DNA of 25,000 bases. Origin: Chromera velia (Eukaryota > Sar > Chromeraceae). Both the position numbers and the translations under genes were made by a program. Of the stretch, positions 9,991 through 20,761 are shown piece by piece. Under the pieces are notes generated by a model, which was not told where the DNA came from, did not search any database, and worked only from the letters and a program-made list of their open reading frames with translations. The stretch spans positions 1 to 25,000 of the forward strand of contig JAHBMJ010000946.1 in assembly GCA_018398765.1 (NCBI GenBank). Direction: 5' to 3'. Position 1 is the stretch's first letter, and every line of letters begins with the position of its first letter.

Positions 9991-11140
9991 CTTCAGAATC
10001 GGGTGAATTGACAGAATATGTAAGGTGAAGCAGGGATTCAGGGATCAGGGAAGCATGCACGCGGAGACGGCAAGTCCTTGCAGCATGCATCTGACGCAAG
10101 CAAGCTTGCGAACGGCCCCGGAAAGCAAGAAAAATGACAACTGCACGATTGACGCACGCCGGCCAGTCGACCNCCCCCCCCCCCCCCCCTCGCGGGAAAA
10201 GCCGCGGAACTCTCCCCCCCCCCGGGAAAAAAGCCCGGGGGTAAGCGCCCCATCTGACGCACGCATGGCGCAAATTCAGCCTTTCGGGGCCGGGTTTTTG
10301 CCGAAAGACAGCGTACGTGCATGCACGCACGTGGGCTGTGGTATTTCTGTTTTCTAAGTGCCCCCCGCTTCGCTTTCCGGGGCCATCATGCACCCGCAGA
10401 CTGCATGCATGCATGAGCGCCGCCGCGCGGGTGTCATCGTGCGTCGAACGATGTACGCACGAATCTTCGATCACAGATTGAGACGATCGATGTGTTGTTC
10501 AGCCCTCACTTCCAGTAACCGCAGCAGTGATCAGACCCCCCCGTGAACGGACGGGAGATACGCAGGACAAACCAGCAACTCTCCTTGTACCTGGATGGCA
10601 ATTTGTGACCATCAGTTCTATGGGAGAAAAGAGGAAGAGTGCTGCCTTTCAGGTGTGAACCAGACTGGCTGTTTTAGGATCACAAGAACTTCTTGACATC
10701 AGGCAGCCATCTCTCTTAGACCGCAGTCAGTTCACAGTCCTTCGATCTCGCTCCTGCAGTTCCTCCGGGGGTACAGCACAGAAAAGTGCCTCCGTGCCCC
10801 CTCAAAAATTTGTACAGTCTGCTGTTCAAGCGGAGTCGGCGACCAGTAGCCACGTGCGTGAGGGAGGAGACAGCCAAGCGTCTCTGTCCTTCTGTCGCTC
10901 ACTTTGCTTTATTCCGGTAAAAACCAAACCGGAAACCCGTCTATTTTTACCCATCGCTGACGTCTGCTGCTTTCAATAGCTCACAGACCTTTGCGCCGGT
11001 CGGCTTCTCTCGTGCGTTGCCGAATCAGCTCTTGTCTGGCATAGCTCGGCTGCCAGTTCCCTCCCATTCGGTGAGTGAGCGCTCGGCGTACTTCGGTCCT
11101 TCAGTGAGTTGATCGAAGGGTCATCAAGGAGACGCCAAAG
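9991..11140. other. Spacer with poly-C tracts and one ambiguous base
   Basis: Divergent spacer between the minus-strand exon and the large plus-strand gene. A poly-C run with a single N lies at about 10172-10189, and a second poly-C run at about 10215-10224 is followed by a GGG/CCC foldback. GCATGCATGCATG runs occur near 10315 and 10405. A good 5' splice site (CATTCG followed by GTGAGT) lies at 11071. It may end a 5' UTR exon or an early coding exon of the large gene, but I could not connect it in phase. The missing 5' exon of the minus-strand gene may also be here. Confidence 0.4.
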
Positions 11141-11838
11141 ATGAGCGGCAACCGCAGCTTCCAATTGGAACTGGTCAACTTTACCACGTCAGCCCTCACT
11201 CCTGCAATCGACTGGTGTCGTCTCCTTCTTGCCGCTACGTCCGGCTTGGGCCTGTGCGCAGCCTCTCTTCGGTCTTCTCTCACCCGGACCCTTTCCCTCG
11301 CTGTGAACTCGTTTGGACCCCCGTCGCCCTTCGCCTGACTCCTTTCTGGCCCACAATGCTTCATTCAATGCTCTCGACTTTCTCTCCCGTCTCCTCTCTT
11401 CTTGTCCATTGGTCTTCGCCACACAGCCTGAGTGATGCCCCCTTCCCTTGAAGCTTCACATTTCCTTGCTGCCCTCATTCTGGCGTGTCAGTCTAGAGCA
11501 CTTCGTCTCCCTGATTCATTGCCGTTCCACTCTGTTCTTCCTGCCTTCCCTGTATGGGTGCGTGCTCAAATGTCGGTGTACATTTGCGGACGCCTCTGCA
11601 GAATTGACCTGTATAGATACAGCCACTCAGTACGGAATGGCGAATGGGTTCTCTGCCCGTGCCAGCGCATCAGTCAGTTTGGCCTTCTCTCTCTCAAAAG
11701 CGACCGAGGGGGGGCAAGGTTTCGAATGAGCCGGCGGGACTCTGTTTGTGTTCGGTTCTTTAGACTTCCGTCTCCTTTTCTGGGACATTCCTTTCTCTCT
11801 ATGTAACAGGAGCATGGCCTCGGCCTCCCTTTGTCCCG

Positions 11839-11928
<90 letters not shown>

Positions 11929-14146
11929 CGCGCGAGACAGAGAGAGAGAGAGAGAAAGAGCTTCTCTGTCTGCCTCTTGCTTGTTTAGGGAAAAAGAGAC
12001 CTCTCCGACTTTCACCTCATTTTCTTCGGCCCTCTTCCCCTTCTCTCCCCTCTTTGCAAAGAAAGAGTTGGATTGTTTCTCTTTTTTTGTCCCATCGATT
12101 CTCCTGCAGAGTCCGGAGAGAAGGTCACAATTTCCGCCACGGCACTCTCGGCACTCGGGAACTTCAAAGGAAAGGTCGGTCGTTTTGTAGAGAGACATCC
12201 CAGACGACAAAAGAAAAACACAACAGGGAAGGAACTGAATGAATCTGTTTTCTGTCGTTCTCCAGGAGGACTTCTTCATGCGTCAACCTCCCCCCCTCTC
12301 TTTTTGCTGCGGCGGCTTCTCTTTTCTGTCCTTATGGACATTTGTGCCATTTCTTTCAGTTTGGGTCTAACGCCTGGTTTTTCTTCTCTTTTCTTCCCCT
12401 TTTCTTTTTCTTTCTTGTTCTGCTGCGGCTGGTTCGATCGATCTTTCCTTGTTTGTTTGTTTGTGCCTCGCTTCAGGTGGAGTATGGCGTGATGGTCGGG
12501 GGGACGATATACGTCTGCCTGTGCGAGTTTATCATTCCGATGCTCGCAGAGAATCAGTGAGTCGATCAGCGATGGGAGTCTTTCAACTCCCTTTCTCTCT
12601 CCTCCTCGACCCCCTCCCTGCCTCTCTGTGCGACGCACAGAGAGAAAACTCCTATGTGTGTTGGCTCTAGAGTATGTTGAGGGCACTTGACGGAATGATT
12701 TCCTCCATGCAGGTCACAGCACTGCTTCTTTTTTCCCCTTCCAATTAGCCATTTCTTTCCATGCATCTCTAATGGCGATGCCGCTTAATTGCAGGGTCCA
12801 GTTCACCTGGAGGAAGGTGAAGTCCCAAATGACCGTCAGTGCTGCCCTGGACATGCCGGAGGCCTCCTCCATGTTCGCAATTCGGGTGAGGGCCAGGGGA
12901 AGGCCCACACAGTCAGAGGTCTATAAGGTCGGTCCAGAGGGGAGGGACAGAGTAGGATCTCTTGATAAATCCCCTCAAGCTTGTCGGAGGGGCTTCTGGA
13001 GGGAGGACTTCCGGTGTTGTTTTGAGGGAGTGATTGATTTCCTTCCATTGCCACTGCATCATACCAGGTTCCTGTCTACATGCCGTCGTGGCTTTGGTCA
13101 TCTTGTTCTCTTTTTTTTTCTGTCTGTTTCTTGGTTGCAGTACGAGCTGACGGTGTATGAGACAGAGAGTGGTCCTAGATGTATCAAGGGTCAGTCAGAG
13201 ACTGTTGTTCTTTTTGTTCTTTTCTTTCGCCTTTGTGGTCGCCTGACGTGATATCGTGCATCGCCTCTCACGGTCGTTCTGCCGTACCTCTTCTCTTATC
13301 CATCGGGGTGCCAACACAAAAAAAACAAAAAAGCAGGCCTTGAGGCTCTCTTGCGGATTCTTCTCGGCATTGCAACACATCGATTTGACCGTAATCCAGG
13401 AAACACAGCGACAGCCCTTCTTCTGGTCTCGATCTACTGTGAGTCCTTCGTTCCTTCTTTCATTCCACCTGTTTCGAGTGAGCGGGAGCGGGGCCTTCGG
13501 GTTCAAAAGCGGTCAAATGAAACTCCACACAGTGTTGAAAGGGCAAGAGAAAACTTCTCAACATAAAACCGAACCATGTCGCTGCTCTCTTTTGCTCACG
13601 CAGCGATGAAGTTGGAGACAAGCCAATACGTCGAGAAATGGGGCCACTTCCCCAAGGAAGCGCTCAGTCAGGAAGAGCATGCGCGCGTTGCGACGGGTGC
13701 CCTGAGCAGGGAGAGAGCAGGAAGCACAGGAGCAGCACAGAGAGAGTTGCTAGTGAAGCAGAGCAAACTGGCGAGCACGAAGATTGCAAACTTCCCAAAG
13801 AGCTTCCTCCCTGTAGGCATCAAGGAATGGACCCGATACCTGAGAGGAAGCCTGCGGTCCTGCCTGTTCAAAATCGTCAACCTGACCAGGTGAGTAGGTC
13901 ATTCTCCTTCTTTGGGTATCCACTTGCCTGAATCTTTGTGTGCCGTTCTCTTGTTCACCCTTCTGCGATGTGAATAGGTTTTGTGTGCGCGAGCGTGCGT
14001 GTGCGTGTGTATGTATGTTTGCTTGTTTGTGTTGTGTGCATATGTCTGTGCACGCGTGCGTGCGTGTGTGTGAGTGAGTGTACGTACGTATGTTTGCTTG
14101 CTTGTATGTGTTGTGTGCATATGTCTGTGTGCGCGCGGGCGCACGT

Positions 14147-14185
<39 letters not shown>

Positions 14186-14403
14186 TGGGTGGGTGGGTGG
14201 GTGGGAGGGAAATTTCGGTGGGAAAATTTGAACAGTATCCCTAATCGGGTGGCAGTAGGTCGCTCTGGCTGTTTCAGGTAGCAAGATTTGATGCCTTAAT
14301 TACTTACTGCACGACAGCCCATCGGCCGCGTATCGATCCTCATCCATTCAGGTCATGAATCACGCTGCCAGTCAGTCAGTCCGTGTCTGTGCGCGCGCGC
14401 ACA

Positions 14404-14441
<38 letters not shown>

Positions 14442-17400
14442 CAGATACCCTCTCCTTCTGGACACCGGACACGCGGGGGGAAGGCGGAGAACCACCGACA
14501 GGCAGGCAGGGGAATTCCTCCCCCCCCTCTGCCTCTCGTTGACTGACGGGATCTATGCAGAGGTGGGGGGGGTGTCTGACGGACAGGCAGGAAGAAGAGC
14601 AGGCAGCCATGAAATCTCTTGGGTATTCATCCACTTTCCAGGAATCCATCTTTCGTCATTTGATCTCCTCTCGATACTCCTCAAACACAGACGAGCACAT
14701 AGCCTTTCTGACAGAACGACAAAGAGGCATTTCACTTTGCAAAACGGTTTTTCATTTGATTGAACGAATGCGTTGGGAGGCGTCATTCCTTTACTGTCAG
14801 TTTCCTTCTTCCATGTCGCCCCTTTTCCCTGTGGCACCACTTTTTTCATTTCTTGTCTCTCTCTGTCTCACTTTCTTGCAGTTCCCTCCCGAGGAACTTC
14901 TTCCCTTCGAGATCGGAGAATTCGGTCAGTCAATTAGGCTGTGCGACAGCGATAGGGAGGCAGGCAGGCAGGCAAACACACACGCACACACACATTCGCG
15001 CGTGCACTCAGTGAGAGAGAGAAGGCAGTGAAGGGGAGGAAGCGAGAGACTTGCTGATCAGAAAGCCGCTCGATTATTTGGTCGGGCATTAACGGACAGA
15101 ATGATTGAGGAATTCCTGCAGATGGATTCTTTTGACTCAATGAATGACTCTGCAGCTACGACACTGGACTTTTCCCTCCAGCTTGACATTTCATTCTCTC
15201 TGCTCCCGGTGAAGAGAGGCAGGAAGGACACTTTACAGATCGCACATGCACAAATGTATGTATGCACTCAGTAAAACGTTGACCCAGATGCATACTGAAT
15301 GAATGAAGACGTCTTGATACACATTCTCACTTTTCCACAATGTCTGTACGCAGGCGTGTATTGCACGGGGTTCATGAAGGGCACAGAGGGATCGATCACG
15401 TACGTCCCGGAGGGGGCACGGAACAGGTCAGTCGGCCAGGGGGGATGGATAGGCGTCGCTGTCTCGTGCAGGCCTGCATTTTGTTTTTCTTCTTTTTCCG
15501 AGGAGCGATCTTCTGGTAAAGGCTCTATGTGCATTGCTTAGATTTGGTGGTTTGCTTTCCCTCTTCACATATAGCAGGACGGTCATAAAAATGGTCCCTC
15601 AGGCTGCCTGACTGATCGGCTGACTGACCAACTGAGATTGCGCATATGATTTTTTCACTGACAGACACAGTGATTTTTCCCCTCGCTCCGAAGTGCGTGT
15701 GCGTGAGTTGCGTGCAGCCCCCCGATTGTCCTCTCATGGAGTCACCCGTACATCGGGACCTTCTCGGCAGGGGGCAACTGTCCGAGGAATCAGCTGGAGG
15801 TCTTCGTCTCTACAGGTTGGTCTTTCGGGAAGGGGAAAGAACGGCGGAGCAGCAAGAGAAGTTGTGAGTTCGTGGATGACTATCCCGGTTCAAAGATCGA
15901 AGCTTGTTGATTCCTTAAGGGGGATTGCGTGACTGATGGAAGGCGGGCGACAGAAAGAAGATGAATGAGCGAGAGAGAGCGATAAAAAAGTGGAGAGAGA
16001 GAGCGTCAGTCAGGGCAATGTTGGTTGAGCCTCGAAAGAAGGAAAGAAAAGTTGAGCCTCGAAAGCGACACACAGAGAGGAGCGAGAAGTGCATGCATGT
16101 ACACATCACATCACATCACAGTATTGCATGATGCCTCCCTCTCTTTCCTTCCCAACCTACCAACGGGACCTCCCTCCCTCCCTGCCTCCGCAGATGCGCT
16201 GAACGAGTGCACCTGCATCTTTCGGATTCTGGACCCCTCCAGACCGCCACCCATCCAGGTCTGTCACTTCTCTCTCTATTTTTTCCAGACATCTCCTCCT
16301 CTGTGGACATGTGGGTGGGTGGGTGCGTGGGTGTGTGGCTTCGAGCGTGCGTGCGTGTGTGCAAGAGAGCAGGGTGGGAGGGCGGGGTGAGGTTGGAGTT
16401 TCAAAAAAAGGATTGAAGTTGTTCTCTCCACATACATATCCTCAAATTTCGAAGCATGAAGATAGATACCGCATGGTCATCCTCCACGGAGGTCTTCAAT
16501 TGCTCTGCTGTGTACAGTTCTCTGCACTCACTGCTGCGCCCTGCACAACAGTGCGTTCCTGTTCTGCACACTACAGATAGCAGTCTGCTCAATCGACGGA
16601 CGCATGTGTGAGAAACGGACGAAATAAATGCATGAATGGCATATGACCCCCGGCCGAAGGTGACTCAAGAAGTCACGGTTGCGCAGCACAAGACCGAGAA
16701 AGAAAAAGCAACTCTTCCTTCCCTCTGTTTTTCCATGGGCATGCATGCCTGCAGTTGATGAAGGCGTTCACGATTGCGCAGCCGAAGGAAAGAGACAGAG
16801 AAAGAACTGGAACCGGACCAACAAACACCATGAGTAGCGGAGCCCGTGGAGGAGGAAAAGACGGCAGCCCGCTCCACTCACAGCCCTCCATGCTCCTGGG
16901 AGGACCCGCAGCCGCACAGCCGGGGGCGGAGAGACAGCTGAGACAGGCAGAGAGAGAAGGAATGGATGTCTTACCGATGCTGGCACAGGTCGGTCGGTCG
17001 GTCGGTCAGCTTTCCTTTGTCTGTCTGTCGGTTCAAGCTGAGGTGACGTGAGGTCGTGTGACGATTCTGATGGCGCGTTTTTATTTCTACTCCCTCCATT
17101 CTCTGTTGTGTATACGAGTCCTCCTGATTGCCCTTGAGTCCCTCAGCTCGGTGAGTTGCCCTTCCCCCCTTCTTCACTCAGGAGGAAATGAACAACGAAT
17201 ACCTCTCTCTTCCCTCCATTGCTGCCTGTCCTCTCTGCAGGCTGTGCAGGAGCAAGCCCGCAACACGGCAGCAGAGCGACTGCCCCAAAGGCGGAAGAGG
17301 CCCTTCCTTGACCTGGACAGTCCCCGCGCCTTTCTCTCCTCAGCGATGCAGAAGCAGGCCCAACTCGCGAGGGGAACCAGGTCATTCCATGTCTCCACTG

Positions 17401-19065
17401 CTCACACGTCCTCGTCGCCCTTCGCATCCCTCCCAGGCTCTGCGCAACTAGTGTTGCAATGGCGTATCGGTCCGGAAGTCTTCACGAAGAGGTGGACTCT
17501 GGACGAACCCCTGCGGCTCTTCCCCGCACGGCCTGGCGGACTGGAGACGCCCTCCGGGACCCCCCCCTCTCCGTTCTCCTCCCCGGAGTCCATCCACAAG
17601 ATCCTCATGCTGGCAGGCTCGGTGGGTGGGTGGGTGGGTGGGTGAGAGAAAGAAAGAGAGAAGGCATGCGTATGGGTATGTTTGAGAGTCTCCTTTGCGA
17701 TCGCCGGTTTTGGATGAGTTCCATCTTTTTTGTTCCACTTGTAGGCCTCGCCTCTGCTTCTTTTGCCTCGACTGTCTGCGCAAGGGGGGGCCTCTCCTTC
17801 CACAGTCGCCTGGTTTTTTGGCTGACTGTCTTGCTGACTGTCCGATATGACTCAAGATCCATATGGATTGTTTGTGCTAATCAAATGCGTGTTCCGTCAA
17901 TTCCTTTGTGGAACTGTCGCCATATGCACTTCCTGGGTGGATGTTCTTAGCTTACTGAACAAAATGGTTTGAGGAAGGTCGCTGTGGGGTTTGACTGTCG
18001 GAGTGAGTGCTCGCTCGCGTACAGAAAGACGTCGAGGGCCTCCAATCCCTTCCTTTGATTGCTGCACGATTGTTGCCCTTGCGAATTCCGCAGGTTTCCC
18101 GCGATCAGCGATACATCGAGAGGCAGTTGCGCATCGACCCGCTTTCCCTCGACTTGGCAGCAGACATGCTCTCAGGGAGCGGGGGGGGAGAGGGCGGGCA
18201 CGGAAGGGACTCGGCAATGCCGACAGAGGCTGCACTCATGGACGCCATCTACTTCTCTCTGAACACTCTTGCCAAGGGCCTCCGACCCGTCATTGCACGG
18301 AACATGTCGCAAAAGTCAGTGAGGGATAAGGACTTTCCCTATCGTCGGCGTTTCTCTTGTGTTTGTACGTGTATGTGTGCGTGTATATGTCTGTGCGCGC
18401 GTGCGCTAACTCACGATGGGACTGCGTTCCTCGCATACACACACACCACCTCTGATTGGTTTCTTCATTCTCGTGTCTGGGCTCTCTTCCCCCCCCCTCC
18501 CCTCAGGTTCGGTGCCCACTGGGCACGCAACTGCGGAATTCCACGCGGGCACTGGTGGTATGAGCCCAAACCGGGACCCCCGAAGGAGAGGAAGGACGAC
18601 AGCGACTATCAGCTAGACGCAGAGGGAGCTCTGTTAGTCATGGTCAGTCAATCTGTCGTTCTGTCGCTCTCGTTCTTCCTTCCTTCACCCTGCCTGCCTG
18701 CCTGCCTGCCTGCCTGCTTGTGTGTGTGTGTGTGTGTGTGTGTGCGAGCGCGCGCTCGCCTGTTTGTTGTCTGAGCTGGACACAACAGAAGAATCGACCG
18801 ATATCTTTAATCGGTGAGTGGAATGAATGAGGCAGGAAGGAGTCGTTGAGTGTCCTTCCTCGAAAGTTCATTCCACTCCGTCTGTCTGTCTGTCATGTCA
18901 GAAGAGAATGAAGAAAGACAAAAAGGGAAAGAAAAGACGATATAGCCTGTCTGTCTCTGTCTGTCTGTCTGTCTGTCTGTCTGTCAAGGTTTCATGAAGA
19001 AAGAGAAAAAGGGAAAGAAACCATCCAGTCTCTCAAGGTTTGCAAAACAGCCACCCTGTTGCCCC

Positions 19066-19102
<37 letters not shown>

Positions 19103-20690
19103 CTGCAGCACTCCAACTGGGAGAAGACGTTCAGCAAAGAAATCGACTCGCCTCAAATTTTGCACCAACTGCAGGTAGGTAACTTCCTGGCTGCATGGGT
19201 GCATGCACTGGATGGGAGGAAGTGAACAATCGGAGGGGAGGCGGCAATGTGTGGATTCAACTCATGGCAAAGAAGTTCTTTGTTGTTTCTATTGCTGCTT
19301 GGCCCGCAGCCTATTTTTTCCTGTGTTCTCGTTTCATGCTCCTAGCAAGTCTGTGGGAGAAGAATTTGAAAAACGCTATTCATGGCTGGTTCCACATTCA
19401 TCGAAATTTTGATTGCAGGCGGTCGCCATCCACTGGGCAACTTTGGACCGCAGCAAATTTGATGCTCATTTTGGTGAGTCGACTCAAGAGGAGACGAAAC
19501 GAGCTAAGAAAGGACGGGGAGATCGGAGCCTCCTGTCGGGTGTTTGCTTCTTCTTTACATGCCTTCCTGGTTCGCCGCTTTGCTTCACCTTTTCTTGAGA
19601 GTGAGTGATGAACTGACTGCTCGGTGTCGACGGCCCGTTCCTCTTGTCTTCCTCTATGTATTGAACCGTCCTGCTTGATGTTTGCTTGAAGCCCTGAATG
19701 TTTCTCTGTTGGTGTGCATGATTGCAGTCCATGCAGTCATGGAGTCGGCCATCGAGCTTTTGCAGGTCGGTGGTATTTTTGTGTGTGTGCATGCACGTGT
19801 GATCCCATCGCTGCGTCCTTTTTTGCCCACAGTTCTCGCCTACAAACATCCGAGATTTGGTTTTGATTGGGTGCACATGAAGGAAGATCGCTGTCCCTCC
19901 AATCTGTCTGTCCAAACGCCTGGCTGTCTTTCACACAGAGGTGAATGCACAATTGCTCCTACTTGTGTGTGTGTGTGTGTGTGGCATTGTGTCATTACAG
20001 GGTGTTGGAACAAGTCAAGAGCACGTTGTAGCTCTGAGGCAGTACAGAGACTCAGTCTTCGGAGAGTCCTGGGGGGCGGGGTACGACACAGCCGGGCCGT
20101 CTCCTGCGGCGTCCCACACGGCTTCTGGGTCGACTTCCATCTTTCCGGCTTCTTCTACCACCGGAGGAGGGGGGGCAGCTGCTGCTTCTGGGGGTCCCCG
20201 TGCAGTTTTGAGTGATCACGCAGGGACGCTCTCGAGCCGTTCCGGTCAGGGACAGCAGAGGCAGACAGCAGGAGGGACCCAGCCAGGAGGGGATCCACGG
20301 AACCTCCGGACAGGCTCTCATTCGTCTTCGTCAGGGGGGGGCGTTCTGACGGCCTCGGGGGGACATTTCGATCACCAGCCGGGGGGGGAAAGGCGGGTTG
20401 CCAGACCGCAGCCACCCCCCCCTCCCCTGCCCCCTGAGAGTGGAAGAGGGGGAGCACAGGGCGCTCCTGTTGCCGGAAGGCGAATGGAGGCGCCGCCTTC
20501 GTCCTCAGCGAACTTGGGAGCATCACGAGGTGCAGTCTCTCAGCCTGCCAGAGACCCGACGCCACCTTCATCGCATGTACAGGGGGGCAGACCTTCATCG
20601 TCGGGATCCAGTGGGCAGCCTGAGCAGAGTATTTCCTGGAGTGGGAAGGGATCGCGCCGGATAACGGCGCTAGACGATTTTCTCGGTTAA
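11141..20690 (+). CDS. Large multi-exon protein with a C-terminal Swt1-like HEPN domain
   Basis: Family unknown. Twenty exons join in phase: 11602-11718, 12110-12174, 12477-12556, 12795-12885, 13141-13189, 13337-13438, 13604-13889, 14445-14562, 14882-14924, 15354-15426, 15718-15815, 16194-16258, 16755-16988, 17241-17621, 18025-18314, 18507-18642, 19109-19174, 19419-19473, 19728-19765 and 20001-20690 (TAA). They encode 1,025 residues. The ATG at 11141 (MSGNRSFQLELVNFTT) is only a candidate start: no good donor there has the phase 1 needed to join 11602. The third exon is hydrophobic (GGTIYVCLCEFIIPMLA). The middle reads like globular beta-rich sequence (SWSHPYIGTFSAGGN, NQLEVFVST). Residues about 650-800 (LMDAIYFSLNTLAKGLRPVI, PRGHWWYEPKPGPP, NWEKTF, AVAIHWATLDRSKF, MESAIELLQ) follow the order of motifs in Swt1-type HEPN domains. 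The RxxxxH position reads AVAIHWAT, so ribonuclease activity is unlikely. The last 229 residues are a Pro/Gly/Ser tail ending RRITALDDFLG. One gene rather than two is inferred from phase continuity. Confidence 0.72.
11841..11955. repeat. Compound (CT)n(GT)n(CG)n(AG)n microsatellite
   Basis: CT (11841-11879), GT (11880-11920), CG (about 11921-11934) and AG (about 11935-11955) runs follow one another without unique sequence. They lie in the intron between exons 11602-11718 and 12110-12174. The CT and AG runs are reverse complements and could pair around a purine-pyrimidine alternating centre. Confidence 0.95.
14148..14205. repeat. (GT)n(GGGT)n microsatellite
   Basis: A GT run followed by GGGT units in the intron between exons 13604-13889 and 14445-14562. 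It is preceded by two near-duplicate segments of about 60-70 bp (around 14000-14060 and 14090-14140, sharing TATGTTTGCTTG and TTGTGTGCATATGTCTGTG). Confidence 0.9.
14407..14444 (+). repeat. (GT)n run forming a 3' splice-site upstream region
   Basis: A GT run (14407-14436) ends 8 nt before the exon that starts at 14445; the acceptor is TGCGTGCAG. There is no conventional polypyrimidine tract, so the GT run occupies that position. Confidence 0.85.
18689..18744. repeat. (CCTG)n(TG)n microsatellite
   Basis: A CCTG run (about 18689-18717) is followed directly by a TG run (about 18719-18744), then GCGAGCGCGCGCTCGC, which is self-complementary. All lie in the intron after the exon ending at 18642. 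Confidence 0.9.
18908..19020. repeat. 27-bp duplication flanking a CTGT run
   Basis: Two 27-bp copies, at 18908-18934 and 18994-19020, both begin ATGAAGAAAGA and end AAAGGGAAAGAAA. They differ at one base and flank the CTGT microsatellite at about 18955-18986. The arrangement fits a local tandem duplication within the intron. Confidence 0.8.
19067..19108 (+). repeat. (CCTG)n run directly abutting a 3' splice site
   Basis: About nine CCTG units end in CTGCAG; the final AG (19107-19108) is the acceptor for the exon starting at 19109. The repeat itself takes the place of the polypyrimidine tract. Confidence 0.85.
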
Positions 20691-20755
20691 CCATGACGTA
20701 TGCAACCGACTTGATGTTATGTAATTTAGTATGTATTTTCAATATTCAAAGCCTC

Positions 20756-20761
20756 ATTAAA
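20756..20761 (+). terminator. Possible variant poly(A) signal
   Basis: ATTAAA lies 66 nt after the TAA stop of the large gene. No AATAAA occurs nearby. The call is weak because the polyadenylation signal of this lineage is not established here. Confidence 0.2.

Noticed and set aside
9866-10474. 202-codon minus-strand frame crossing the N
   Set aside because: Composed of poly-Gly/Pro and His/Cys-rich runs from poly-C and GCATGC repeats; out of frame with the protein-like block at 9502-9990.
12795-13438. Seipin-like lumenal domain suggested by ALDMPEASSMFAIRYELTVYE
   Set aside because: Once exons were joined in phase, the following sequence did not continue as seipin and no second membrane helix follows.
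17381-17436. Possible short intron (CAG/GTCATT to CCCAG)
   Set aside because: Reading straight through keeps the frame, while splicing would shift the following conserved-looking LVLQWRIGPEVFTKRW out of frame.
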